Shown piece by piece: positions 45,631 through 54,410 of a stretch of 64,000 nucleotides of DNA; the stretch's first letter is position 1; every line of letters starts with the position of its first letter. Origin of the DNA: Nitrospirota bacterium (GTDB taxonomy: Bacteria > Nitrospirota > JACRHL01); contig JAOUMB010000005.1 of the NCBI GenBank assembly GCA_029881725.1, positions 29,550 to 93,549 of the forward strand, read 5' to 3'. The notes beneath the pieces are model-generated. The model did no database searches and had not been told where the DNA came from. It saw only the letters and a list, made by a program, of their open reading frames with translations. The position numbers were made by a program, and so were the translations under genes.

Positions 45631-46542
45631 ATGGGTATTGAGGGCAAGGTCATTTGGATGGACGGCGAACTGGTCCCCTGGGGGGAGGCCAACGTTCATG
45701 TACTGACCCATGCGCTGCATTACGGCATGGGTGTGTTTGAGGGATTGCGCTGCTACCAGGGGGACGACGCCAGCTACGTGTTCCGCCTGCAGGAGCACAC
45801 CCGGCGACTGTTTCACTCGGCCAAGATCCTGCGCATGGAGATCCCCTACACCGAGGACCAGATCAATGCCGCCACCCTGGAGACCATCCGTGCCAACGAT
45901 CTGACCGCCTGCTACATCCGCCCGCTGGCGTTCATTGGCTACGGGGCCATGGGGCTCTACGCGGTGGCCAACCCCATCCGCACTTCCATCGCCGCTTGGG
46001 CCTGGGGCAGCTACCTGGGCGAGGAGGGGCTGGAGGCGGGAATCCGGGTGCAGACCTCGTCCTTCGTGCGCCACCACGTGAATGCCTCCATGACCCGCGC
46101 CAAGGCGTCGGGCTACTACATCAACTCCATTCTGGCCAAGATGGAGGCTAAAAGCTGCGGCTTTGACGAGGCCCTGATGCTGGACGTGAACGGCTTTGCC
46201 GCCGAGGGCCCTGGTGAAAATCTGTTTCTTGTGCGCGACGGAAAGATCAGCACCCCGCCGCTGACCAGCGTGCTGGACGGCATCACCCGCAACACCATCA
46301 TCACTCTGGCCCGGGAGCGCGGCTACGAAATCACCGAGCGCCCCATCACCCGCGATGACGTGTACGTGGCGGACGAGGCCTTCTACACCGGCAGCGCCGC
46401 CGAGGTGACGCCGATCCGCGAGGTGGACCACCGCATCATCGGCGCGGGCAAGCGCGGCCCGGTCACCCACGAGTTGCAGAGCGCCTACTTTGACGAGGTG
46501 CACGGCCGCGGCATGCACCGGGAGTGGCTGACGAAGGTGTAG
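45631..46542 (+). CDS. ilvE: branched-chain amino acid aminotransferase
   Basis: This 303-residue class IV PLP enzyme interconverts branched-chain amino acids and keto acids. VLTHALHYGMGVFEGLRCY, the PLP lysine in GYYINSILAKMEAKSCG, EGPGENLFLVRDGKI and FYTGSAAEVTPIREVD are diagnostic. ATG 45631 is preferred over GTG 45625 because of the TCTGGAG site seven bases upstream. Confidence 0.96.
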   Translation: MGIEGKVIWMDGELVPWGEANVHVLTHALHYGMGVFEGLRCYQGDDASYVFRLQEHTRRLFHSAKILRMEIPYTEDQINAATLETIRANDLTACYIRPLAFIGYGAMGLYAVANPIRTSIAAWAWGSYLGEEGLEAGIRVQTSSFVRHHVNASMTRAKASGYYINSILAKMEAKSCGFDEALMLDVNGFAAEGPGENLFLVRDGKISTPPLTSVLDGITRNTIITLARERGYEITERPITRDDVYVADEAFYTGSAAEVTPIREVDHRIIGAGKRGPVTHELQSAYFDEVHGRGMHREWLTKV

Positions 46543-46591
46543 GAAACCCCGGCGCCCCCTTTCCGGAAAATCCATTTTTGCCTTATCAGGC

Positions 46592-46641
46592 TTGACCGGG
46601 ATCGCGGGGGTGACCATACTGGGTGTTGGATGGTTATCCAA
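46592..46641 (+). promoter_or_regulatory. tetR promoter with overlapping operator
   Basis: TTGACC (46592-46597) and CATACT (46615-46620) are 17 bp apart. The perfect inverted repeat TTGGAT-GGTT-ATCCAA follows at 46626-46641, right where transcription should start, so a bound repressor would block initiation. A near-copy lies before the thioredoxin gene. Confidence 0.7.
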
Positions 46642-46665
46642 CTCACCAGGAGGCGACGCATCCCG

Positions 46666-47220
46666 ATGCCCATGACCGATAAGCGCGAACGGCTGATTTA
46701 CACTGCCGCCGATCTGTTCCACCGCCAAGGATATCACCGTACCACCTTTGCCGATGTGGCCGAGGCCTCCGGCGTGCCGATGGGGAACATCTATTACTAC
46801 TACAAGACCAAGGGCGACCTGGCGGCGGCGGTGATCGACCAGCGTGAGGCGGAATACGTGAAGCTGCGCGCCGCATGGGAGGGCGCGCTAGAGCCCCGCG
46901 CCCGCCTGCGTTCCTGGCTGGATACGATCATTGGCGGGTGCGACGGCCTGGTGGCCCACGGGTGCCCCTTTGGTGGCCTGAGCCATGAACTGGACAAGGA
47001 GGGTGGCCCGCTGGCTGACAAGGCCGACGCCACCACCACGAGGCTGATCGAATGGTCGGCGAAGCAGTTCCGCCAGATGGGGCTGAAGGATCCACACGCC
47101 CTGGGGGTGGAGTTTGTGGCGCGCATGCAGGGGGTGATTCTGGTGGCGGGCATCATGCGCGACGCGGGGGAGTTCCGCCGCCAGATGGACCGCGTGCGCG
47201 CCTGGCTTGATTCCCTGTAA
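46666..47220 (+). CDS. TetR/AcrR-family transcriptional regulator
   Basis: The 184-residue protein has an N-terminal TetR HTH (YTAADLFHRQGYHRTTFADV, ASGVPMGNIYYYYKTKGDLA) and a C-terminal ligand domain containing GCDGLVAHGCPFGGLSHEL with two cysteines, which might sense thiols or electrophiles (inference). ATG 46666 lies 12 bases after a perfect AGGAGG. It probably represses itself and the thioredoxin unit downstream through the shared TTGGRT-N4-ATCCAA operator. Confidence 0.9.
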   Translation: MPMTDKRERLIYTAADLFHRQGYHRTTFADVAEASGVPMGNIYYYYKTKGDLAAAVIDQREAEYVKLRAAWEGALEPRARLRSWLDTIIGGCDGLVAHGCPFGGLSHELDKEGGPLADKADATTTRLIEWSAKQFRQMGLKDPHALGVEFVARMQGVILVAGIMRDAGEFRRQMDRVRAWLDSL

Positions 47221-47246
47221 ATAATGCGGTGGGCGGGAATGTTTTT

Positions 47247-47279
47247 TTGGACCGGCAGTTTAGTTGGGTATCCATCCAA
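47247..47279 (+). promoter_or_regulatory. thioredoxin-unit promoter with TetR operator
   Basis: TTGGAC (47247-47252), 16 bp, then TATCCA (47269-47274). The inverted repeat TTGGGTATCCATCCAA (47264-47279) covers the -10 and matches the reverse complement of the tetR operator at 14 of 16 positions. Confidence 0.65.
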
Positions 47280-47297
47280 TAGAAAAGAAGCAACGAA

Positions 47298-47648
47298 ATG
47301 ACAAGTCAGACGAAGGCCCCGTCCGGGGTGCCCATCGAGGTCGGTGCGGACTGGTTCGAAGCCGAGGTGGCCACATCAAACCTGCCGGTGCTGCTGGACG
47401 TGTGGGCTCCCTGGTGCGGGCTGTGCCGCATGGTGGCCCCGGCAGTGGATGCCTTGGCGGCGGAATATGCCGGGCGGGTGAAGGTGGCCAAGCTGAACGC
47501 GGATGAGGCGGGGGAACTGGTGGGGCGGCTGGGCATTCGGGGCATTCCCACGCTGCTGTTCTTTCGGGACGGGCGCGAGGTATCGCGCAAGGTGGGGGCG
47601 GCGGCGTTGCCGGACCTGCGCCGGGAGGTGGAACAACTGTTGTCCTGA
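47298..47648 (+). CDS. thioredoxin with CGLC active site
   Basis: The 116-residue thioredoxin fold is complete: LLDVWAPWCGLCRMVAPAVD with active site CGLC instead of CGPC, then GIRGIPTLLFFRDGRE with the cis-proline. It has no signal peptide, so it is cytosolic. The changed dipeptide usually shifts redox potential. It is the first gene after the TetR-type operator and is followed by the START-like gene, suggesting a regulated redox module rather than the housekeeping thioredoxin. Confidence 0.88.
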   Translation: MTSQTKAPSGVPIEVGADWFEAEVATSNLPVLLDVWAPWCGLCRMVAPAVDALAAEYAGRVKVAKLNADEAGELVGRLGIRGIPTLLFFRDGREVSRKVGAAALPDLRREVEQLLS

Positions 47649-47712
47649 GCCACACGGCTCGGGGCGGAACCGCCTGAGACAGGCAAGTTAAACCAAAGGG
47701 AAGGAACGGACC

Positions 47713-48150
47713 ATGACACAGGTGAGTGTGACCGAGACGATCGAGGCCCCGGCGGATGCGGTGTGGAACACCGTGCGCGGCTTTGGCAACATGGACAAGG
47801 TGCTGCCGGAGATGGTGGCGAAGTGCGAGGTGACCGGCAGCGGCGCGGGGGCCACCCGGCTGTGCACCTTTCACGATGGCATGAAGCTCAATGAGCGGCT
47901 GGAGTCGGTGGATGAGGCCGGGTGCGCCATCACGTACAGCATCGAGGATAACGTGATGCCGTTCAACGGCTACCTGTCCACCGTACGCGTTCGCGACGCG
48001 GGGGGCGGAAAAACCGAGGTGAACTGGTCGTCCACCTTTTCCCTCAACGGCATCACCGAGGCGGAGGCCACCGGCATGCTGGAGGGAGTCTACCGGACGG
48101 GCATCGGCCAGTTGCAGCGCATCAATGCCCAGACGCCGGCCGAAAAGTAG
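47713..48150 (+). CDS. SRPBCC/START-like domain protein
   Basis: This 145-residue protein has the polyketide-cyclase/START-like helix-grip fold typical of PYR/Bet v1-like small-ligand binders: VTETIEAPADAVWNTVRGFG, GSGAGATRLCTFHDG and GMLEGVYRTGIGQLQ as the long C-terminal helix. These proteins enclose hydrophobic ligands. It lies 65 bp after the thioredoxin gene with an AAGGGAAGGA ribosome site. A frameshifted paralogue is at 49560. Confidence 0.8.
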   Translation: MTQVSVTETIEAPADAVWNTVRGFGNMDKVLPEMVAKCEVTGSGAGATRLCTFHDGMKLNERLESVDEAGCAITYSIEDNVMPFNGYLSTVRVRDAGGGKTEVNWSSTFSLNGITEAEATGMLEGVYRTGIGQLQRINAQTPAEK

Positions 48151-48218
48151 AACGGGGCCGGGCCCGGGTGGGCGGCCCCGGAGGTGTTCCGGGACCGCTC
48201 ACCGCATGGGGGGATGGG

Positions 48219-48785
48219 TCAGATTTTGATCTTTTGCGCCTTTTGCGCTTCGGGGGAGCCGGGGAAGCGCTTCAGCAGCGCCTCCAGCGCCATCTTGCGC
48301 TTGACCGCGTGGAATTTGGGGTATTCCACCATCCTGAACAGTTGCTCGGCGGACAGCTCCCCAAAATCGTCCTGATCCTTTTCCGCGCCGTCCCACGGCT
48401 TTGGCAGGGCCTTGTAGCGCGCCTCCCACTCTTCTCCCACGTCCGCTTCGACGGCGGTTACAAACAGTACATTTTCCATTGCAACCGCGCTAAACGAAAG
48501 CGTATTGTAGCTGATGGAAACCGCCACCACCGCGTTGGCTCCGACGCTGACCGCTTCCTATTGCAGTTCCCGAAGGGCGGAGTCGCGGGCATCCCTGAAC
48601 ACCTGCTGGGAGGCATTGCTGCGCCCACCGACGATGTCGGTTACCGCGGCAAAGATATCCTTGAACAAATGCATGCCGAACACGCACTCGGCAGTTATCA
48701 CCCCGATGAGCTTTTGAATGGGGAAACCGGGCACGGTCTCCGTGGTCATCAGGATGCCGATGTCTTGCGGAATTTCGACGGCCAT
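48219..48785 (-). pseudogene. YbjQ/UPF0145-type protein interrupted by an amber codon
   Basis: From ATG 48785 (good GGAGGGG site) the protein reads TTETVPGFPIQKLIGVITAE, FKDIFAAVTDIVGGRS and ARDSALRELQ, all YbjQ-like, then meets TAG at 48558-48560. The same frame continues EAVSVGANAVVAVSISYNTL, matching the family's second half, and ends with an extra segment of about 70 residues (EEWEARYKALPKPWDG, MALEALLKRFPGSPEAQ) at 48219. One codon change (for example CAG or GAG to TAG) explains the interruption. YbjQ proteins form pentamers and are associated with metal or heme binding. Confidence 0.75.
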
Positions 48786-48836
48786 GTTGTCCCCTCCAAC
48801 CATGTCGTGGTGTGCGCGCGGCCCGGGCGGGGGGGG

Positions 48837-49430
48837 TCAGGGGCCGGTCAACTCTGCATAGCGGAAGCAGTCCACCGTGTGGTCGTTGGCCATGCCGACG
48901 CTCTGCATGAAGGCGTAAACGATGGTGCTGCCCACGAACTTGAAGCCGCGTTTTTTTAAATCGCGGCTCAGTGCGTCCGATTCCGGCGTGGTGGCGGGGA
49001 TGTCGTCCATGGACTTCCTGCGGCCCACGATGGGTGTGCCGTCCACGAAGCGCCAGATGTAGCTGTCAAAGCTGCCGAACTCCTCCTGTACGGCCAAGTA
49101 CGCCCGGGCGTTGGTTACTTTGGCGGCCACTTTCAGGCGGTTGCGGACGATGCCGGGGTTGGCCAGCAGACGTTGCGCGTCGGCGTCCGTGTAGCGGGCG
49201 ATTTTCTGCGCGTCCCAGCCGTCCAAAGCGCGGCGGTAATTTTCACGCTTATTCAAAATAGTGGACCAACTCAGGCCCGCCTGACAGCAGTCCAGTATCA
49301 AAAACTCAAATAACTTATTGTCGTCGTGCAGCGGCACGCCCCACTCGGTGTCGTGGTAGCGAGTCATGGTGTCGGTGCTTAGGCACCATTCGCATCGGTG
49401 TGGGTGATCGGTCACGGTGCGGGCCTCCAC
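48837..49430 (-). CDS. tag: DNA-3-methyladenine glycosylase I
   Basis: The 197-residue base-excision enzyme removes 3-methyladenine. CEWCLSTDTMTRYHDTEWGV, CCQAGLSWSTILNKRENYR and the zinc-snap ligands toward the C-terminus (MANDHTVDCFRY) fit Tag. GTG 49430 is used; GTG 49418 is an equally plausible start. Confidence 0.93.
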   Translation of the reverse strand: MEARTVTDHPHRCEWCLSTDTMTRYHDTEWGVPLHDDNKLFEFLILDCCQAGLSWSTILNKRENYRRALDGWDAQKIARYTDADAQRLLANPGIVRNRLKVAAKVTNARAYLAVQEEFGSFDSYIWRFVDGTPIVGRRKSMDDIPATTPESDALSRDLKKRGFKFVGSTIVYAFMQSVGMANDHTVDCFRYAELTGP

Positions 49431-49559
49431 GGTTCAGCCCAGGTTGTCCGCCGTGGCGGATTGACTCGCGGCGGGGAATCGTTCGGGCCATATTCCGGTT
49501 TACGGTGAGCATACACCGGTTTTTCCTGTTCCCGTTTCTCTTCCCGAAAGGAGTTTGCT

Positions 49560-49989
49560 GTGTCCCGAGTGTGTGTGACCAAGGTGATTGACGCCAGTGC
49601 CGATGATGTGTGGATCACCGTGCGCGGCTTTGGCGATTTGGAACGGCTGTTTCCCGGGGCGTTTGACAGCTGCCGGGTGAATGGCAGCGGGGTTGGCGCC
49701 ACGCGCGTGTGCGTCAACCCATGGCGGCGCCGAAACCACCGCGCAGATCGAGGCGCTGAACGACGCGGGGCGCACCCTGTCCTACTGTGTGCCCGGTGGG
49801 GGAGGCAACTACGACGACTATCTGGCCACCATCCGCGTGCGTGACGTGGGGAGCGGCAGGACCAAGGTGCGGTGGGATTCCACGTTCACCCCGAAAGGGG
49901 TGCCGGCGGAGGTCTGTGCCATGTTTGAGGGGTTGTACCGGGAGGCCATCGGCAATCTGGCCTACGTGCGCTCCACCAGGACGGGGTAG
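49560..49989 (+). pseudogene. SRPBCC/START-like paralogue, frameshifted
   Basis: From GTG 49560 (AAGGAG upstream) the frame reads VCVTKVIDASADDVWITVRG, FGDLERLFPGAFDSCRVNGS and GVGATRVCVN, clearly paralogous to the gene at 47713. After the CCC at 49718-49720 homology moves to another frame (HGGAETTAQIEALNDAGRTL, ATIRVRDVGSGRTKVRWDS, MFEGLYREAIGNLAYV). Removing one C restores an uninterrupted 142-residue protein. No TTGGRT-type operator is visible upstream. Confidence 0.75.
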
Positions 49990-49998
49990 GCGCCCGCA

Positions 49999-51987
49999 CT
50001 ACCCCCGCTCCGGTTCCGGCATGGGCGGGTGGGGGCCGGGGTGGGGGATCGGATCGCCCGTATCGTCCACCGCCACCAGCACGTGGTCGTCGGCCATAGT
50101 GGAAAGCTCCATTTTATAGGCCAAAAACCACATCATCCCGACACCGAGCAGCCAGAACAGGATCTGCCATGCCCAGATGGAGGGGATGCCGAACATCCAT
50201 GTGGACGGTTCGTTGGGATTTCCGAAAACGGTGTTGCCGATTACCGCGCCTGGGCCGAAGGCCAGCAGGAACCAGCCGATCACCATGGCCCACGCGACAG
50301 GCTTCAGCTTGCGCTTTTTTTCCGGCAGGGCGGCGTAGTCCCGCAACAGGTGGTGATAGACGTTGTGGTGGGCGGCGTCCCGTGTGTGTTGGGTGAGGGC
50401 CGATACCACCACGCACACAGCCAGGTTGATCAGAATTCCCCACCCGGCGGAGTGCAGTGTCAGCGGCCAGCGGCCCCACGGCAGCAGGTCGCCAAAAAGG
50501 GTGCGGCCGATGGTTTCGGTCAGAATCACCGCGCACAGTCCCGCCGCCAGTCCCCAGGTGACGCCGGGGCGGGTGAACCACGGGATCCAGCACACTCCGG
50601 CCAGCGCGGGCCACATCTGCGCACCGAAGGCCACCGCCAGTCCCCCCAGCAACACCAGCGCGTCGCTGGAGAAGGTGGCCACCAACAATGCCGAGATCAC
50701 GATCACCAGCACCCCGATGCGGCCGAAGAATTTTTGGGTGCGGTGGTCCGCCTCGCGGTTCAGAAAGTGTTTGTACAGGTCGCGGGTGAGCATGCCCCCG
50801 GCGGTGGACATGTAGGCCGCGCCGGTGGACTGCATGGCCGCCAGCGCGCACACCGCCAGCAGTCCCACCAGCCACGGGAAAGCGTCGGCGATCTGCTCAA
50901 AGTAATACGGAACCAGTGAATCGGGTTTGGCGGCGATTGATTCCGGCAATACGTTGGACAGCGCCAGCCCCGCCGCATTGACCTCCGGATTGGCCCCCAG
51001 CAGGTTGGCGCCGATGCCCTGGATGGCGGTGAACACGATCATGATGCCGCCGATTACCAGCGAACTGGCCCACACCTGCTGCGGCGCGAACGGCTTGGGG
51101 CTCTTGTTTCCGAATGCCCACATGGTGAAGGCCGGGGCTGCCTGAATGCCCATCAGGGCGAACATGTAGGTGAGCATCATGGTGCCGGTCCACAATCCTC
51201 CCACCGGGGTTTCCACCCCCAGTCCGGCGGTGGCCTGTATGGGCCCCGGCATGGCGAAGTAGCTGTTGAAGTCGCCCCCGCCGTGCCCCTGGGTGGTGCC
51301 CCATTTGCTCACGTCACTGGCCGCCAGCGCCGCCAGCCCCTGGGTGAGCCCTTCCCAGCCGCCCAGCAGGTGCAGGGCGATGAAACCGGTGGCCGCGATC
51401 CCCAGCGCCAGCAGGATGCACTGCATGGTGTCCACATAGGCCACCGCTTTCAGGCCGCCGGAGGCCACGTAGATCAGCACCACAAGCGAAAGCACCCAGG
51501 TACCGACCGTATGGGGCACCAGCCCGTCCGACAGCACCTCGAACAGAAATCCGGAGGCGGCCAGTTGCACCCCCAGATACGGCACCGAGAACAGCAACGC
51601 CACCAGCACGGTGAGGATACGGATGCCGTCGCCCTGATAGTAATCGGACAGCATCTCCCCCGGGGTCACGTAGCCGAAATGCTTACCCAGAATCCACTGG
51701 CGCTTGAGCAGGATTACCCCGGTGAGGGGGATGGTGATAGCGTAGAACGAGGCGAAGGCGTATTGAAAGCCGTCCCGGAAAATCAGCCCCGGATGGCCCA
51801 TGAAGGTCCATCCGGAAAAGGAGGTGGCGGTGGCCGCCAGCACGAACACCCACATGGACAAGCCGCGCCCGGCCAGAAAGTAATCGGTGGCCGTCTTGCT
51901 GGCGCGCATCCCCTTGATGCCCCAGAAGATGCAGTAGCTCCAGTAGAGCAGGACAAAGGCGAACAGCCAGAGAACTTTGGGTTGCAT
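49999..51987 (-). CDS. sodium:solute symporter family permease
   Basis: This 662-residue protein has 13-14 transmembrane helices with the SSS-family pattern: DYFLAGRGLSMWVFVLAATA, SFSGWTFMGHPGLIFRDGF, the conserved LAASGFLFEVLSDG region and ALAAMQSTGAAYMSTAGGML. The C-terminal tail is His/Pro-rich. Substrates of such transporters include organic acids, amino acids and sugars; none can be chosen here. It is divergent from the glycosidase gene. Confidence 0.9.
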   Translation of the reverse strand: MQPKVLWLFAFVLLYWSYCIFWGIKGMRASKTATDYFLAGRGLSMWVFVLAATATSFSGWTFMGHPGLIFRDGFQYAFASFYAITIPLTGVILLKRQWILGKHFGYVTPGEMLSDYYQGDGIRILTVLVALLFSVPYLGVQLAASGFLFEVLSDGLVPHTVGTWVLSLVVLIYVASGGLKAVAYVDTMQCILLALGIAATGFIALHLLGGWEGLTQGLAALAASDVSKWGTTQGHGGGDFNSYFAMPGPIQATAGLGVETPVGGLWTGTMMLTYMFALMGIQAAPAFTMWAFGNKSPKPFAPQQVWASSLVIGGIMIVFTAIQGIGANLLGANPEVNAAGLALSNVLPESIAAKPDSLVPYYFEQIADAFPWLVGLLAVCALAAMQSTGAAYMSTAGGMLTRDLYKHFLNREADHRTQKFFGRIGVLVIVISALLVATFSSDALVLLGGLAVAFGAQMWPALAGVCWIPWFTRPGVTWGLAAGLCAVILTETIGRTLFGDLLPWGRWPLTLHSAGWGILINLAVCVVVSALTQHTRDAAHHNVYHHLLRDYAALPEKKRKLKPVAWAMVIGWFLLAFGPGAVIGNTVFGNPNEPSTWMFGIPSIWAWQILFWLLGVGMMWFLAYKMELSTMADDHVLVAVDDTGDPIPHPGPHPPMPEPERG

Positions 51988-52166
51988 GACGTACCGTGTG
52001 TTCGGGTTCCGGTGGGCGGCTGTTGCCGCCGCACACCCGGGTACAGTAGGGGCACCCGAAACGGCCGGTCAAGCGTATCGGGTTGCCCCTTGCGCACCCG
52101 CTGCGGCGCGGTAGGCTTATAGTAAGGCGTGCCGGTGTGCCGCGACGGCACGGAAAGGAGTCTGCC

Positions 52167-54410
52167 ATGCTGGGCCTCAAGTGGTTTCCAGTACGGTTTT
52201 TGATCCGCCGGGTCGCACGCGCCCAGGGGTTTCTGGATCCGGTGGCGGTGCTGGCCCGGTTGCGCGGCTTTACCCAGCCTTCCGAGGTGGGAGAGCCGAT
52301 CGAGTTGTTGCGTGCCGGGTTGGTCATGCACGCCCGCGGGCTGGTCAACGCCCGGGTTATCCAGCACAATCTGGACTGGGTGTGGCCCCACTGGGTGGAA
52401 CGACAGTTCGACCCGGCGGATGACGCCTTCGTGCCGCGCGCCTTTTCCATTACCCACATCAACCTGACCCACCGCAACTGGACCGCCGTCGGCCTGCCGG
52501 ATGTGGAGGAGTTGCCCATTGTCGATCCCCGCGGGCTGTTTACGCCGCGCCTGGACGGCTGGTCTCTGGATTGCTGGCTGGTATCCGACGACGGCGACCG
52601 GCTGGTGCCGTCGCGGGCCAATCGGGTGGATCAGTGGCTGGAACCGGATAACGGTCTGGCGGTGGAAACCGAAACGCGGGACGGGGAAAGTCTGGTGCGC
52701 ACCCGTGCCTGGGTGGAGGTGGACGAGTCCCGCCCGGTGTGCCGGCTGCGCGTGCGCGCCGAAAGTGACGCCGGGGGCTGGCTGACGATTTCCCTGCGTC
52801 CGGCCAACCCGGAAGGAGTCAGCTTTATTCACCGGGCCGAACTGAGTGACGACCGCACCTGCTGGCGGGTGGCGGGGGATCAGGTGATCTTTTCCGAGCC
52901 GGTGACCCGAAACCACATTTCTCCCTATACGAAGGGGGATGTGTTTATCCATCTGGCGGATGCGGAGGACGATCTGGCGGGGGAGTGCCCGGTGGAGATG
53001 CTCACCGCTGCCGCCATGTTCCGCGCCGATCCGGGGGTGGAGCGCGAGGTAACCGTAACCGTGCCGCTGGGCCGCTCCGGTGATACCCCGGTGGGGCCCG
53101 GATGGCGCGCCGCCTTGGCTGGTCACGCGGAACTTACGGTGCCGGACCGGCACATCACGTTTCTGTATGACGCCGCCATCCGCACCCTGATTCTGCATTC
53201 GCCCCACGATGTGTGGCCGGGGCCGTATACTTACAAGCGGTTCTGGTTCCGCGATGCTGCGCTGATCATCAATGCGCTGCTTGCCGCCGGTCTGACCAGG
53301 CGGGCCGCACGGGCGCTGGACGGATTTCCACACCGCCAGAAGGCCAACGGTTATTTTCACTCCCAGGACGGGGAGTGGGATTCCAATGGTGAGGCCCTGT
53401 GGATCATGCGCCGCTACTGCGCATTGAGCGGAGCCGAGGTTCCGGAGAACTGGTGGCACACGGTACCCAAGGCGGCCCGCTGGATTGCCGGAAAGCGGCT
53501 TCAGAAGGTACGCGACCTGCCTCACGCGGGGTTGCTTCCCGCCGGGTTCTCCGCCGAGCATCTGGGGCCGAACGACTATTACTACTGGGACGATTTTTGG
53601 GGGGTGGCCGGTCTGGAGGCCGCGGCATGGCTGGCTGATGCGCGGGGTGAGACGCAACTGGCCGAAGAATTCCGTTCTGGAGCCGCTGCCTTCATGGACG
53701 ACGTGGTGCAGAGCCTGGCCCAGGCACGGAACCGTATCGGCCGCCCGGCCATGCCCGCGTCCCCTTATCGGCGGCTGGACGCCGGGGCCATCGGCTCGCT
53801 GGCGGCCGGTTTCCCGCTGGAACTGCTGGCGCCGGACGACCCGGCGCTGATCGACAGCGTCAATTATCTGCTGGAGAACCACTTTTACGGAGGCGGTTTC
53901 TTTCAGGACATGACCCACTCGGGGATCAATGCCTACCTTACCCTGCACGTGGCGCAGGTGCTGCTGCGTGCCGGGGATGCGCGAGCGATTGAACTGGTGA
54001 ATGCGGTGGCGCGGCTGGCATCGCCCACTGGCCAGTGGCCCGAGGCCATTCATCCGCGAACTCTGGGTGGATGCATGGGCGATGGCCAGCACGTGTGGGC
54101 CGCCGCCGAGTGGGTGGTGATGCTGCGCAACATGTTTGTGCGGGACGAGGGGGAGGCGCTGGTGCTTGGGGCGGGCATCGCCCCGGAATGGCTGGAAGGC
54201 GGGGAAGATATCCGTTTCGGCCCGGCGCCGACTCCGTTTGGTCCGGTCACGGTGCGCGCCCGGCGCGACCGGGAGGGGGTAACCGTGACGTGGGATGCTG
54301 TGTGGCGTGGCGCGCCTCCGGAGATTCGCGTGGAGTTGCCCGGTCATCCGTCGGTGACCGCCCCGGACGGGGTGGGGGAAATTCTGGTTGGGGAAGCGGT
54401 GGCCCCATGA
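52167..54410 (+). CDS. six-hairpin (alpha/alpha)6 glycosidase-like protein
   Basis: The 747-residue protein starts at ATG 52167 after AAAGGAG. An N-terminal beta-sandwich (to about residue 340) is followed by a helical barrel with YTYKRFWFRDAALIINALLA, DGEWDSNGEALWIMRRYC, DYYYWDDFWGVAGLEAAAWL and the acidic-rich HSGINAYLTLHVAQVL. This layout fits glucoamylase/GH15- or GH94-related six-hairpin enzymes; candidate acids are the Asp in FRDAA and Glu in NGEALW. It has no signal peptide, so it acts on intracellular glycan. It overlaps the GT4 gene as ATGA. Confidence 0.75.
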   Translation: MLGLKWFPVRFLIRRVARAQGFLDPVAVLARLRGFTQPSEVGEPIELLRAGLVMHARGLVNARVIQHNLDWVWPHWVERQFDPADDAFVPRAFSITHINLTHRNWTAVGLPDVEELPIVDPRGLFTPRLDGWSLDCWLVSDDGDRLVPSRANRVDQWLEPDNGLAVETETRDGESLVRTRAWVEVDESRPVCRLRVRAESDAGGWLTISLRPANPEGVSFIHRAELSDDRTCWRVAGDQVIFSEPVTRNHISPYTKGDVFIHLADAEDDLAGECPVEMLTAAAMFRADPGVEREVTVTVPLGRSGDTPVGPGWRAALAGHAELTVPDRHITFLYDAAIRTLILHSPHDVWPGPYTYKRFWFRDAALIINALLAAGLTRRAARALDGFPHRQKANGYFHSQDGEWDSNGEALWIMRRYCALSGAEVPENWWHTVPKAARWIAGKRLQKVRDLPHAGLLPAGFSAEHLGPNDYYYWDDFWGVAGLEAAAWLADARGETQLAEEFRSGAAAFMDDVVQSLAQARNRIGRPAMPASPYRRLDAGAIGSLAAGFPLELLAPDDPALIDSVNYLLENHFYGGGFFQDMTHSGINAYLTLHVAQVLLRAGDARAIELVNAVARLASPTGQWPEAIHPRTLGGCMGDGQHVWAAAEWVVMLRNMFVRDEGEALVLGAGIAPEWLEGGEDIRFGPAPTPFGPVTVRARRDREGVTVTWDAVWRGAPPEIRVELPGHPSVTAPDGVGEILVGEAVAP

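Noticed and set aside
48558..48560. Amber codon read as pyrrolysine
   Set aside because: YbjQ has no pyrrolysine member and no pyl genes are present; a simple nonsense change or sequence error is more likely.
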